NCBI GenBank assembly: GCA_002384815.1
Contig: DGBN01000069.1
Location: forward strand, 60,704 to 87,806
Origin: Oxalobacteraceae bacterium UBA4003
GTDB taxonomy: Bacteria; Pseudomonadota; Gammaproteobacteria; Burkholderiales; Burkholderiaceae_D
Direction: 5' to 3'
DNA: 27,103 nt
Part shown: in pieces, positions 1 to 7,585 of the stretch
Numbering within the stretch: position 1 is the first letter of the stretch
How the letters are laid out: every line of letters starts with the position of its first letter
Notes under the pieces: generated by a model
The model's database searches: none
The model's input: only the letters and a program-made list of their open reading frames with translations
Told to the model about the DNA's origin: nothing
Translations under genes and position numbers: made by a program

Positions 1-80
1 CGTTTCGTTTTGTTGTTTGCATGGGAAACGTTGTTGCCGACCATCGGCCCCTTCCCAGTGACTTGGCAGACACGTGCCAT
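1..80 (-). CDS. rpmB: 50S ribosomal protein L28, N-terminal part (cut by window edge)
   Basis: The minus strand reads from an ATG at 80-78 to the window edge and gives 26 complete codons beginning [20 protein letters not shown], the typical L28 N-terminus, followed by a Lys/Arg-rich stretch. L28 is a structural protein of the large ribosomal subunit. A strong Shine-Dalgarno AGGAG (plus-strand CTCCT at 88-92) lies 7 bases before the ATG, and a good promoter lies further upstream. The usual partner rpmG would lie beyond the window; that is expected from family gene order, not seen. The rest of the gene is missing only because the window starts here. Confidence 0.93.
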
Positions 81-120
81 ATTTGTGCTCCTAAAGATTT
101 CCGGAATTGGAAAAAACGTG

Positions 121-149
121 AGTATAGCTAAAAAATCGAGATTATTCAA
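121..149 (-). promoter_or_regulatory. Sigma-70 promoter of rpmB
   Basis: On the minus strand TTGAAT (149-144), a 17-base spacer and TATACT (126-121) form a near-consensus sigma-70 promoter. The predicted start is near 114, giving a leader of about 34 bases that contains the AGGAG site. It lies between radC and rpmB, so rpmB need not depend on radC read-through. The rest of 150-318 is an AT-rich spacer with nothing else I recognise. Confidence 0.75.
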
Positions 150-318
150 CGACTTGCGTAAATTAATTGTGTCTTTTTAGTTATTTAAATTTAACAATTT
201 GACGGGCGTGGTGTAACAGCGTGCATCGTCAGGGTAGGCGCGACTTGCGGCGCTTGCCTTGCACACCTAATATGCGTGGCTGGCGCTGGTTTTGGCAATG
301 AGGCGTGTATGCAGAGGT

Positions 319-993
319 TTACAATTGGCCGTGTTCGGCAAATGAATACACGTGTTTGCCTGCGACTACAAAATGATCGAGCACGCGCACGTCTATCAGC
401 GTCAGCGCCTGTTTCAGCGTCTGGGTCAGGGTTTGATCGGCCGCGCTCGGTTCGGGTGTGCCGGAGGGATGGTTATGGGCGAGGATCACGCTGGCAGCAT
501 TGTGTGCCAGCGCAGCCTTGACGATTTCTCTTGGATACACACTGGTATGCGTCAAGGTACCGCGAAACATTTCTTCACACACGATCAGGCGGTTTTTTAC
601 ATCCAGAAAAAGGACGGCAAACGATTCATATGCCCGGCCGCTCAACAACAGTTGCAGATATTGCTTCACGGCTTGCGGTGAATTGAGCGCCACGCCGGCT
701 TGCAGTTCTTCGCAGAGTGAACGTCTGGCCAGTTCGAGCACTGCTTGCAGTTGCGCATATTTTGCGGGCCCCAGCCCATTGATTTTCGAGAAATCGTTCA
801 GCGTGGCGGAAAACAGTCCGTTCAGCGAACCGAAGTGCGCCACCATATCGCGCCCCAGATCGACTGCGCTTTTTCCCGTCACGCCGACGCGCAGGAACAC
901 CGCCAGTAATTCGGCATCCGACAGGATCGATGCGCCATGCCGGATCAGGCGTTCACGGGGACGCTGTTCTTCCGGCCAGTCTGTAATCGCCAT
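319..993 (-). CDS. radC: RadC family JAB-domain protein
   Basis: This 224-residue protein has the usual RadC length. An N-terminal helical part with a helix-hairpin-helix-like segment (about residues 60-85, INGLGPAKYAQLQ) precedes a JAB/MPN metalloprotease-like domain (about 103-224). The metal motif is visible as His173-x-His175-Pro-Ser-Gly with Asp186. Historically called a DNA repair protein, its biochemical role remains poorly defined; RadC-like proteins also occur with mobile elements. Here the rpmB neighbourhood indicates the chromosomal housekeeping copy. The ATG at 993 is supported by the conserved N-terminus (WPEEQRPRERLIRHG), although no strong ribosome binding site precedes it. It is divergent from fkpB. 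No terminator was found after its stop. Confidence 0.93.
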   Translation of the reverse strand: MAITDWPEEQRPRERLIRHGASILSDAELLAVFLRVGVTGKSAVDLGRDMVAHFGSLNGLFSATLNDFSKINGLGPAKYAQLQAVLELARRSLCEELQAGVALNSPQAVKQYLQLLLSGRAYESFAVLFLDVKNRLIVCEEMFRGTLTHTSVYPREIVKAALAHNAASVILAHNHPSGTPEPSAADQTLTQTLKQALTLIDVRVLDHFVVAGKHVYSFAEHGQL

Positions 994-1107
994 AATTTGT
1001 CAGGGAAATGCTGTGTTGATGGAAGATGTTTATCTGTTTTGATGATAGGCAGGCTGGAAGGCGCAACGTGGCTTAAAATAGCGGCTATTGTGCAATCCGG
1101 AATTTTA

Positions 1108-1563
1108 ATGTCAAATTTATCACATTCTATTGTTGCCGAAACAGCCTATTTGACCCTGCATTATCGTCTGGCTTCTGTGGATGGCAGCGATATCGTCAGC
1201 ACATTTGCGGATAATCCGGCCACCCTGCAACTGGGTACGGGCCAACTGGCGCCGTTTCTGGAAGCATGCCTGATTGGTTTGGGAGAGGGCGCGCGTCAGA
1301 CCTTTGACTTGCCGCCGGAACGTGCTTTCGGCCCGCGCAATCCTGAATTGATACGTCCGATTTCCCGTACGACGCTGGATGAAAATTCCGGAGCGGGCGA
1401 GCAATATGCAGTCGGCGACATGGTTGAATTCGCGGCGCCGGGTGGCGGCAAGTTTGCCGGTATTTTGCGCGAAATAGACAGCGATACCGCAGTGTTCGAT
1501 TTCAATCATCCGCTGGCAGGGCAGACATTGACGTTTGAAGTCGAAATTATCGGCATACTGTAA
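1108..1563 (+). CDS. fkpB: FKBP-type peptidyl-prolyl cis-trans isomerase, SlpA/FkpB type
   Basis: This 151-residue cytoplasmic FKBP isomerase has the SlpA/FkpB arrangement. FKBP core strands (LTLHYRLAS; LQLGTGQLAPFLEACLIGL) flank an inserted IF chaperone domain (about residues 75-130), and the chain ends in the strand FEVEIIGIL. The family speeds prolyl isomerisation and acts as a folding chaperone. I chose the ATG at 1108 because residues before it in the open frame (back to 937) run into the radC start region and do not resemble FKBP. ispH follows 63 bases after the stop, an fkpB-ispH pairing also known from E. coli, so co-transcription is likely. A TAAAAT at 1074-1079 could be the -10, without a clear -35. 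Confidence 0.9.
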   Translation: MSNLSHSIVAETAYLTLHYRLASVDGSDIVSTFADNPATLQLGTGQLAPFLEACLIGLGEGARQTFDLPPERAFGPRNPELIRPISRTTLDENSGAGEQYAVGDMVEFAAPGGGKFAGILREIDSDTAVFDFNHPLAGQTLTFEVEIIGIL

Positions 1564-1626
1564 TCGCACAATAAATCATGCCCCGACGTGTGCACGCATG
1601 GTGCGCGCAGGCATCAAAGGATAAAG

Positions 1627-2571
1627 ATGGATAAGGAAATTTTACTGGCTCAGCCGCGCGGTTTTTGCGCCGGTGTGGATAGGGCGATTGAAATCGTCGA
1701 GCGCGCACTGATCGAATTCGGTGCGCCGATTTATGTTCGCCACGAGATCGTGCATAACGCGTATGTTGTTTCCGATTTACGCGACAAGGGTGCGATTTTC
1801 ATCGAGGAACTGGAGGATGTACCAGCCGGTAATACTGTCGTTTTTTCTGCGCATGGCGTATCCAAGGCGGTGCAGGCGGAAGCCGCCAGGCGGGGCTTGC
1901 GGGTATTCGATGCAACCTGCCCTCTGGTCACCAAGGTGCATATCGAAGTGGAAAAAATGCGCAGAGATGGCCGCGAAATTGTCATGATAGGCCACGACGG
2001 TCACCCGGAAGTGGAAGGGACGATGGGGCAGACTGAAGATGGCATGCATCTGGTTGAAACAGTGGATGATGTGAAAAAACTGCAGGTCAAGAATCCGGAG
2101 CTGGTGTCGTACGTGACACAAACGACTTTATCGATAGATGATACGGCCAGTGTGATTGCCGCGCTGAAAAACAAGTATCCGCATATCTCGGAACCGAAAA
2201 AAGCTGACATCTGCTATGCCACTACCAACCGCCAGGAAGCAGTCAAATTCATGGCGCCGCAAGTCGACGTCGTAATCGTGGTCGGCAGCCCGAACAGTTC
2301 CAATTCCAATCGCCTGCGTGAAGTGGCGCGGAAAAAGAATGTGCCTTCCTACATGGTCGATAATGCCTCCGAGATCGATCCGGCATGGCTGCAGGACAAG
2401 CATCGCATCGGTGTGACAGCCGGCGCCTCTGCACCGGAAGTGCTGGTACAGGCGGTGATCGACAGGCTGAAGGAATGTGGCGCGAAAAGCGTGCGTACGC
2501 TGGAAGGGGTGGAAGAGCGCGTCGCTTTTCCGCTACCCAAAGGACTGGTGCGCAAAACCGCTGATGCCTGA
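1627..2571 (+). CDS. ispH: 4-hydroxy-3-methylbut-2-enyl diphosphate reductase
   Basis: This is the last enzyme of the MEP isoprenoid pathway, reducing HMBPP to IPP and DMAPP with an iron-sulfur cluster. At 314 residues it has normal length. The three cluster cysteines are visible as Cys14 (PRGFCAGVDRA), Cys98 (DATCPLVTKVH) and Cys196 (ADICYATTNRQ). The substrate-binding residues His43, His76, His126 and Glu128 (GHDGHPEVEGT) are also present. The ATG at 1627 is chosen because MDKEILLAQPRGFCAG is the family N-terminus, and an AAGGA-like site precedes it. The open frame extends 13 codons further upstream without homology. It follows fkpB on the same strand. Its own terminator is not obvious; the next hairpin, at 2788-2815, belongs to a separate candidate unit. 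Confidence 0.97.
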   Translation: MDKEILLAQPRGFCAGVDRAIEIVERALIEFGAPIYVRHEIVHNAYVVSDLRDKGAIFIEELEDVPAGNTVVFSAHGVSKAVQAEAARRGLRVFDATCPLVTKVHIEVEKMRRDGREIVMIGHDGHPEVEGTMGQTEDGMHLVETVDDVKKLQVKNPELVSYVTQTTLSIDDTASVIAALKNKYPHISEPKKADICYATTNRQEAVKFMAPQVDVVIVVGSPNSSNSNRLREVARKKNVPSYMVDNASEIDPAWLQDKHRIGVTAGASAPEVLVQAVIDRLKECGAKSVRTLEGVEERVAFPLPKGLVRKTADA

Positions 2572-2617
2572 TGTGTGGTGGAGCAGGACGCTCAGTCTTG
2601 TGTGTGTCTTGTACAGG

Positions 2618-2644
2618 TGGACTGAATCCGTGCTTCGGTATAAT
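2618..2644 (+). promoter_or_regulatory. Candidate promoter in the ispH-livH gap
   Basis: A perfect -10 TATAAT (2639-2644) is preceded by TGGACT (2618-2623) with a short 15-base spacer. A G/C-rich discriminator (CCGGCC) follows, as in the rpsT and tRNA-Arg promoters of this window. The predicted start is near 2651. It would drive the small ORF at 2716-2799 and stop at the hairpin 2788-2815, a transcript of about 165 bases. The -10 is convincing; the -35 is weak. Confidence 0.5.
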
Positions 2645-2715
2645 CCGGCCAAACTTCTTGATCGGCGGCTGACTGTGCGCGTGTCCGCATGTGTCAATAT
2701 GAATGGAGGATGGCC

Positions 2716-2799
2716 ATGAGCATAGTCTGCATGTATGCGAGTGCGGTCTTTGTCATTCGTCTTGCCAAGGATGAGATGCATTTCTTGCGGCACCCCTGA
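2716..2799 (+). CDS. Candidate 27-residue small protein or leader peptide
   Basis: An ATG at 2716 is preceded by a strong Shine-Dalgarno GGAGGA (2705-2710) with a 5-base spacer. It opens a 28-codon frame ending in TGA at 2797-2799, inside the loop of the downstream terminator. The peptide begins MSIVCMYASAVFVIRLAKDE and ends HFLRHP: a short hydrophobic N-terminal half followed by a charged tail. I recognise no family. It sits between a TATAAT promoter and a Rho-independent terminator, so it could be a small protein, a leader peptide for the liv operon, or part of a small RNA. It contains two Leu, two Ile and three Val, with no consecutive Leu, so a classic leucine attenuator is not evident. 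A 6-codon frame MNGGWP (2699-2719) overlaps its start as ATGA. Confidence 0.45.
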   Translation: MSIVCMYASAVFVIRLAKDEMHFLRHP

Positions 2800-2815
2800 G
2801 TCGGGTGCCGTTTTT
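2788..2815 (+). terminator. Rho-independent terminator before livH
   Basis: CGGCACCC (2788-2795) pairs perfectly with GGGTGCCG (2803-2810) around a 7-base loop and is followed by TTTTT. It closes the candidate small transcription unit and may also catch ispH read-through. It could act as an attenuator for the liv operon if antitermination exists. Confidence 0.85.
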
Positions 2816-2833
2816 ACAAGCGGGAACGATTGT

Positions 2834-2860
2834 TGCGATGATGTTCTCTGCATGATCGCA
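2834..2860. promoter_or_regulatory. Imperfect inverted repeat upstream of livH
   Basis: TGCGATGATG (2834-2843) and CATGATCGCA (2851-2860) form 10-base arms, 9 of 10 complementary, around a 7-base spacer. It lies between the terminator and the livH start, about 70 bases before the ATG, where a regulator such as a leucine-responsive protein could bind. No convincing livH promoter was recognised. The assignment as an operator is inference. Confidence 0.35.
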
Positions 2861-2931
2861 GCAAGACGTGAATGTCGACGTAACGTGCCGGCAGATACTT
2901 GATAGACATTGCTTCAGGAGACAAGCACCTC

Positions 2932-3861
2932 ATGGATATTTTTATCCAGCAAATCATCAACGGCCTGGTTCTCGGCAGCATGTATGCATTGGTCGCCCTC
3001 GGCTATACGATGGTGTACGGTGTACTCAATCTGATCAATTTTGCACATGGCGACGTCTTGATGATAGGCGCGATGGCAGGCCTGACCATCCTGAAGATGC
3101 TCGATACGGTGGCCCCCAATCTGCCCGGCATCGTTCAGCTGATCATTGCGATACTGGGTGCTATACCGGTATGTGTGGCGGTCAATGTTCTGATTGAGCG
3201 CGTTGCCTACCGTCGCCTGCGTAATGCACCGCGTCTGGCTCCCTTGATTACCGCCATTGGCGTTTCCATTTTGCTGCAAACCTTTGCCATGATGATCTGG
3301 GGTCGCAGTCCGCTGCCATTTCCGCAAGTGATGCCGGGTGAGCCGCTGCATATTTTTGGTGCACTGATTTCACCGACCCAGCTCATGTTGCTGATACTGG
3401 CCGCCGCATCGATGTTATTGCTGGCTTTGCTGATAGAAAAAACCAAACTCGGCCGTGCGATGCGTGCCACTGCTGAAAATCCACGGGTAGCCGGGTTGAT
3501 GGGCGTGGATTCCAATCGTGTGATCGTGATGACCTTTGTTATTGGTGCCACGCTGGCAGCGATAGCTGGCGTGATGTGGGCTGCAAATTATTCATCCGCA
3601 CAATTCGCGATGGGCTTTGTACCTGGTCTGAAAGCGTTTTCAGCCGCGGTTCTGGGCGGCATCGGCAATATTTACGGTGCCATGCTGGGTGGTATTTTGC
3701 TGGGCCTGATTGAAAGCCTGGGAGCTGGCTATATCGGTGACCTGACTGGTGGCTTCCTCGGCAGTCATTATCAGGATATCTTCGCCTTCGTTGTCCTGAT
3801 CATCGTGCTGACCCTGCGTCCGTCCGGCATCATGGGCGAGCGGGTGCCGGATCGGGCATAA
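2932..3861 (+). CDS. livH: Branched-chain amino acid ABC transporter permease LivH
   Basis: This integral membrane permease of a high-affinity branched-chain amino acid ABC importer has 309 residues, the usual LivH length. Features seen are the N-terminal FIQQIINGLVLGSMYALVALG segment characteristic of LivH, several hydrophobic helices, and the cytoplasmic coupling region around RATAENPRVAGLMGVD (about residues 178-193). The ATG at 2932 matches the family start; an AGGAG at 2916-2920 is 11 bases away, rather far. The open frame extends to a TTG at 2899 without homology. It heads the livHMGF operon, with livM 8 bases after its stop. No livJ/livK periplasmic binding protein gene is present here. 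The true substrate range cannot be read from sequence alone. Confidence 0.94.
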   Translation: MDIFIQQIINGLVLGSMYALVALGYTMVYGVLNLINFAHGDVLMIGAMAGLTILKMLDTVAPNLPGIVQLIIAILGAIPVCVAVNVLIERVAYRRLRNAPRLAPLITAIGVSILLQTFAMMIWGRSPLPFPQVMPGEPLHIFGALISPTQLMLLILAAASMLLLALLIEKTKLGRAMRATAENPRVAGLMGVDSNRVIVMTFVIGATLAAIAGVMWAANYSSAQFAMGFVPGLKAFSAAVLGGIGNIYGAMLGGILLGLIESLGAGYIGDLTGGFLGSHYQDIFAFVVLIIVLTLRPSGIMGERVPDRA

Positions 3862-3869
3862 GGGAAATT

Positions 3870-5084
3870 ATGTCCAATTATTTCGACGTCAAGAACAATC
3901 CGCGCAAAGCATATTCCGGCCTGCTTGTGATTCTGGTGATTGCACTGGCGTTTCCTTTCATTGCGCAACACTTCGGCAATTCATGGGTGCGCATCATGGA
4001 CGTTGCGCTGCTTTACATCATGCTGGCGCTTGGTTTGAATATCGTGGTCGGCTTTGCCGGTTTGCTTGATCTTGGCTATATCGCATTTTATGCAATTGGC
4101 GCCTACCTGACCGCGCTGCTGGCCTCGCCGCAATTTGCCGTGGTGCTGGAGTCCTTCGTCAATCAGTATCCGGCCATAGGTGCGGCGTTGATGTGGATAT
4201 TCGGCCCCGAGATTGCGCAGAACGGCATTCATCTGTCGCTGTGGGTGATCGTGCCGCTTGCTGTGCTGGTCGCCGGATTTTTTGGTGCGCTGCTTGGCGC
4301 CCCTACGCTCAAGTTGCGTGGCGATTATCTGGCGATAGTCACGCTGGGTTTCGGCGAAATTATTCGTATCTTCATGAACAACCTGAACGGTCCGGTGAAT
4401 ATCACCAACGGACCGCAAGGGATCAATATGATCGATCCCATCCGTATTTTTGGCGTATCGCTGAATGGGGAAGAAGGATCGGCCTCCACTGTCATGCTAG
4501 GCGATTACGCGATGCCATCGGTGAATGCCTACTACTTTCTGTTCCTGGTCTTGTGCATTGTCATCATTTTCATTTCGGTGCGTTTGCAGAATTCGCGCCT
4601 GGGTCGTGCTTTTGTGGCGATACGTGAAGATGAAATCGCCGCCAAGGCAATGGGCATCAATACGCGCAACGTCAAATTACTGGCATTTGCCATGGGTGCA
4701 TCGTTCGGCGGTGTGGCTGGTGCAATGTTTGCGTCGTTCCAGGGTTTCGTGTCACCGGAATCCTTCTCGCTGACAGAGTCGATAGCCGTATTGGCGATGG
4801 TGGTGCTGGGCGGGATGGGGCATATTCCCGGTGTGGTATTGGGCGGCGTCCTGCTGGCGGCATTACCGGAAATTTTGCGTCATGTGGTGGAGCCGCTGCA
4901 AAGAACGCTATTTGGCGAAGTCCTGATCGATGCGGAAATTCTGCGTCAACTGCTGTACGGTCTGGCGATGGTGCTGATCATGCTGATACGCCCTGCAGGT
5001 TTGTGGCCGGCGCCCAAGACCGAAGATCGGCCGATTGCGGATACGGACACGGCGAAGAAATCGACCGATGTTGTGGCGGTATAG
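3870..5084 (+). CDS. livM: Branched-chain amino acid ABC transporter permease LivM
   Basis: This is the second membrane permease of the Liv importer (404 residues), pairing with LivH in the inner membrane. The LivM core is visible as LGLNIVVGFAGLLDLGYIAF (about residues 54-73), LRGDYLAIVTLGFGEIIRI (about 149-167), the coupling helix region AIREDEIAAKAMGIN, and C-terminal helices ending in LIRPAGLWP. A polar tail of about 25 residues follows. The start has an AAGGGA site 6 bases upstream. Spacing of 8 bases from livH and 9 bases to livG shows one operon. Length is normal for the family; the N-terminal 17 residues are polar and probably cytoplasmic. Confidence 0.94.
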   Translation: MSNYFDVKNNPRKAYSGLLVILVIALAFPFIAQHFGNSWVRIMDVALLYIMLALGLNIVVGFAGLLDLGYIAFYAIGAYLTALLASPQFAVVLESFVNQYPAIGAALMWIFGPEIAQNGIHLSLWVIVPLAVLVAGFFGALLGAPTLKLRGDYLAIVTLGFGEIIRIFMNNLNGPVNITNGPQGINMIDPIRIFGVSLNGEEGSASTVMLGDYAMPSVNAYYFLFLVLCIVIIFISVRLQNSRLGRAFVAIREDEIAAKAMGINTRNVKLLAFAMGASFGGVAGAMFASFQGFVSPESFSLTESIAVLAMVVLGGMGHIPGVVLGGVLLAALPEILRHVVEPLQRTLFGEVLIDAEILRQLLYGLAMVLIMLIRPAGLWPAPKTEDRPIADTDTAKKSTDVVAV

Positions 5085-5093
5085 AGAGAAGCC

Positions 5094-5876
5094 ATGACGA
5101 ATATTTCCAATCCGCAGACCATTCTCAACATCGCCAATGTCAGCAAGCGCTTCGGCGGTCTGCAGGCTTTGGCGGATGTGAACGTCAAAATTATGCAAGG
5201 TCAGATCTATGGCCTGATCGGTCCCAACGGTGCCGGGAAAACCACCTTTTTCAATGTGATTACCGGCTTGTATCAAGCCGACAGCGGCAGCTTCGAGCTG
5301 GCCGGAAAATCGTATTCGCCATCCGCACCTCATCTGGTGGCCAAGGCCGGTATCGCGCGTACATTTCAGAATATTCGCCTCTTTGGCGAAATGACTGCGC
5401 TGGAAAACGTCATGGTCGGTCGTCACGTGCGCACACATCAGAGTTTGTTTGGCGCGGTCTTTCATCACAAGGCGGCCAGGCAGGAAGAAGCAGCGATTCG
5501 CGCGCGCGCGATGGAGCTGTTGGCTTTCGTAGGCATCGCACAGTTTGCCGAACGCACTGCGCGACACTTGTCATATGGCGATCAACGCCGGCTGGAGATT
5601 GCCCGTGCGCTGGCAACCGATCCGCAGTTGCTGGCACTGGACGAACCGGCTGCGGGCATGAATGCGACTGAAAAACTCGGCCTGCGCGAATTGCTGGTTA
5701 AGATCAAGGCGGAAGGTAAAACCATTTTGTTAATCGAACACGATGTCAAGCTGGTCATGGGTTTGTGCGACCGCATCACGGTGCTGGATTATGGCAGGCC
5801 GATTGCAGAGGGTATTCCTGCCGATGTGCAAAAAAATCCGGCGGTGATAGAGGCTTATCTGGGAGGTTCGCACTGA
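5094..5876 (+). CDS. livG: Branched-chain amino acid ABC transporter ATPase LivG
   Basis: One of the two cytoplasmic ATPases that power the Liv importer (260 residues). ABC motifs are intact: Walker A GPNGAGKTT (43-51), Q-loop TFQNIRLFGEMTALENVMVG, signature LSYGDQRRLEIARAL, Walker B LLALDEPAAGMN, and the switch histidine in LLIEHDVKLV. The LSYG signature and the AAGMN after Walker B are typical of LivG rather than LivF. Its TGA overlaps the ATG of livF by one base (TGATG at 5874-5878), so the two are probably translationally coupled, consistent with a LivG-LivF heterodimer. Confidence 0.95.
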   Translation: MTNISNPQTILNIANVSKRFGGLQALADVNVKIMQGQIYGLIGPNGAGKTTFFNVITGLYQADSGSFELAGKSYSPSAPHLVAKAGIARTFQNIRLFGEMTALENVMVGRHVRTHQSLFGAVFHHKAARQEEAAIRARAMELLAFVGIAQFAERTARHLSYGDQRRLEIARALATDPQLLALDEPAAGMNATEKLGLRELLVKIKAEGKTILLIEHDVKLVMGLCDRITVLDYGRPIAEGIPADVQKNPAVIEAYLGGSH

Positions 5877-6601
5877 TGGCTGATACCGTGCTGAAAATCA
5901 GCGGCCTGAAGGTTGCATACGGCGGCATCCAGGCTGTCAAAGGTATAGACCTTGAAGTCAATCAGGGTGAATTGATTACGCTGATCGGCGCCAACGGTGC
6001 CGGAAAAACCACGACTCTGAAAGCGATCACCGGCACCTTGCCAGAATGTCGTGTCGAGGGTCATATCGAATATGCCGGCAAGGCGATCAAAGGTTTGGGT
6101 TCTTTCGAGTTGGTCAAGAAGAAGCTCGCGATGGTGCCGGAAGGTCGTGGTGTATTTACCCGCATGTCTATCCAGGAAAACTTGTTGATGGGCGCGTTCA
6201 CGCGCAACGACAAACAAGGTATTGCCGACGATATCGAAAAATGGTTCACTGTCTTCCCGCGCCTGAAAGAACGCGCTGCACAAATGGCCGGTACGCTGTC
6301 CGGCGGGGAGCAGCAAATGCTGGCGATGGCGCGTGCCTTGATGAGTCATCCGAAACTATTGTTGCTGGATGAGCCATCCATGGGTTTGTCGCCCATCATG
6401 GTGGAAAAGATTTTTGAAGTGATACGCAGCGTCGCTGCACAAGGCATCACGATTTTGCTGGTTGAACAAAATGCCAGACTGGCCTTGCAGGCTGCCCATC
6501 GTGCCTACGTGATGGAGTCTGGATTGATCACGATGCAGGGCAATGCGCAACAAATGCTTAACGATCCCAAAGTCAGGGAAGCGTATCTGGGCGAGGGTTG
6601 A
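5876..6601 (+). CDS. livF: Branched-chain amino acid ABC transporter ATPase LivF
   Basis: The second ATPase of the Liv importer (241 residues). Motifs: Walker A GANGAGKTT (38-46), a region equivalent to the Q-loop around MVPEGRGVFTRMSIQENLLMG, signature LSGGEQQMLAMARAL, Walker B LLLLDEPSMGLSP. The switch position reads LLVEQNARLA, with Gln where LivG has His; this is usual for LivF. The ATG at 5876 overlaps the livG stop and has GGGAGG just upstream, so the longer open frame from 5765 is a shadow. The operon ends here. No hairpin terminator was found between livF and aqpZ (6602-6804), which holds an AT-rich stretch that may contain the aqpZ promoter. Confidence 0.95.
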   Translation: MADTVLKISGLKVAYGGIQAVKGIDLEVNQGELITLIGANGAGKTTTLKAITGTLPECRVEGHIEYAGKAIKGLGSFELVKKKLAMVPEGRGVFTRMSIQENLLMGAFTRNDKQGIADDIEKWFTVFPRLKERAAQMAGTLSGGEQQMLAMARALMSHPKLLLLDEPSMGLSPIMVEKIFEVIRSVAAQGITILLVEQNARLALQAAHRAYVMESGLITMQGNAQQMLNDPKVREAYLGEG

Positions 6602-6804
6602 TTCGGTTTTTTCTTTCCTGTTTTCTCTTTGCTATAGGAAGCAGCCTGTTCGCTGCTCTTGCGCTGTGACTATTTTGTTAAAAATTCCAATTTTCTGGAA
6701 GCTGAAATGTAAAATGTGGTTTAATCCGTTGCTTAAAAATCAATTATTTGATCATGCGGAACGACACCGTACTGGTCTGATAATTTTCTTGTCAAGGAGT
6801 AATC

Positions 6805-7497
6805 ATGAAGCAATACGGTGCAGAGTTTTTCGGTACATTCTGGCTGGTACTTGGTGGGTGCGGGAGTGCGGTACTTGCCGCCGCTTTTCCGCATGTAGGC
6901 ATAGGTCTGCTGGGCGTATCAGCGGCATTTGGTCTGACCGTTCTGACAATGGCCTTTGCCATTGGCCATATTTCCGGTTGTCATCTCAATCCCGCAGTGT
7001 CCATCGGTCTATGGGCAGGCGGACGCTTCCCGGCGAATCAGTTACTGCCTTACATCGTGGCGCAAGTATTCGGCGGCCTCGTTGCCGGTGGTGTGCTGTA
7101 CGTGATAGCGAGCGGTGCCGCAGGCTTTGATGTGGCACAAGGGTTTGCTTCCAATGGTTATGGCGAGCATTCACCGGGCGGTTATTCTTTGCTGGCGGCA
7201 CTGGTGTGTGAAGTAGTCATGACCATGTTCTTCCTGCTGGTGATCCTGGGAGCAACCGATAAACGTGCTCCGGCCGGCTTCGCTCCTATTCCAATCGGCC
7301 TGGCACTGACCCTGATTCACTTGATCTCTATTCCTGTTACCAATACTTCGGTCAATCCGGCGCGCAGTACCGGCGTTGCGGTTTATGTGGGCGATTGGGC
7401 GACCGGGCAGCTCTGGCTGTTCTGGGTTGCACCTATTATCGGAGCCCTTCTGGGAGCCTTGATTTATCGCTGGATAGGCGAACAGAAAAACGCTTGA
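6805..7497 (+). CDS. aqpZ: Aquaporin Z, water channel
   Basis: A 230-residue inner-membrane channel of the MIP family. Both pore motifs are present: Asn62-Pro-Ala in CHLNPAVSIG and Asn184-Pro-Ala in SVNPARSTG. The selectivity-filter positions read Phe42, His172, Thr181 and Arg187. In E. coli AqpZ this Phe/His/Thr/Arg set defines a water-specific pore rather than a glycerol facilitator, so water transport is the likely function. Six hydrophobic helices and two re-entrant half helices fit the length. AAGGAG lies 6 bases before the ATG. It is monocistronic by context, ending before two hairpins (7550-7615). Confidence 0.95.
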   Translation: MKQYGAEFFGTFWLVLGGCGSAVLAAAFPHVGIGLLGVSAAFGLTVLTMAFAIGHISGCHLNPAVSIGLWAGGRFPANQLLPYIVAQVFGGLVAGGVLYVIASGAAGFDVAQGFASNGYGEHSPGGYSLLAALVCEVVMTMFFLLVILGATDKRAPAGFAPIPIGLALTLIHLISIPVTNTSVNPARSTGVAVYVGDWATGQLWLFWVAPIIGALLGALIYRWIGEQKNA

Positions 7498-7549
7498 AAA
7501 TAGTTTGCCCAGGTTATATCCGACTGAAATGGATTTGACCCGGGATTGT

Positions 7550-7568
7550 TCCGCTCATGCAGAGCGGA
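7550..7568 (+). repeat. Hairpin just upstream of the aqpZ terminator
   Basis: TCCGCTC (7550-7556) and GAGCGGA (7562-7568) form a perfect 7-base-pair stem with loop ATGCA. There is no T-run, so it is not itself a terminator. It shares the GAGCG core with the terminator 18 bases later, so the two may compete in folding or protect the 3' end of the aqpZ mRNA. That role is inference. Confidence 0.6.
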
Positions 7569-7585
7569 CAGATCGCCTTGTTACG

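Noticed and set aside
937..1107. Upstream extension of the FkpB frame
   Set aside because: It overlaps the 5' end of radC and does not resemble FKBP proteins; the ATG at 1108 begins the homologous part.
2533..2853. Minus-strand 106-codon open frame in the ispH-livH gap
   Set aside because: It overlaps the end of ispH and the terminator, with no domain and no ribosome binding site; the plus-strand unit explains the region better.
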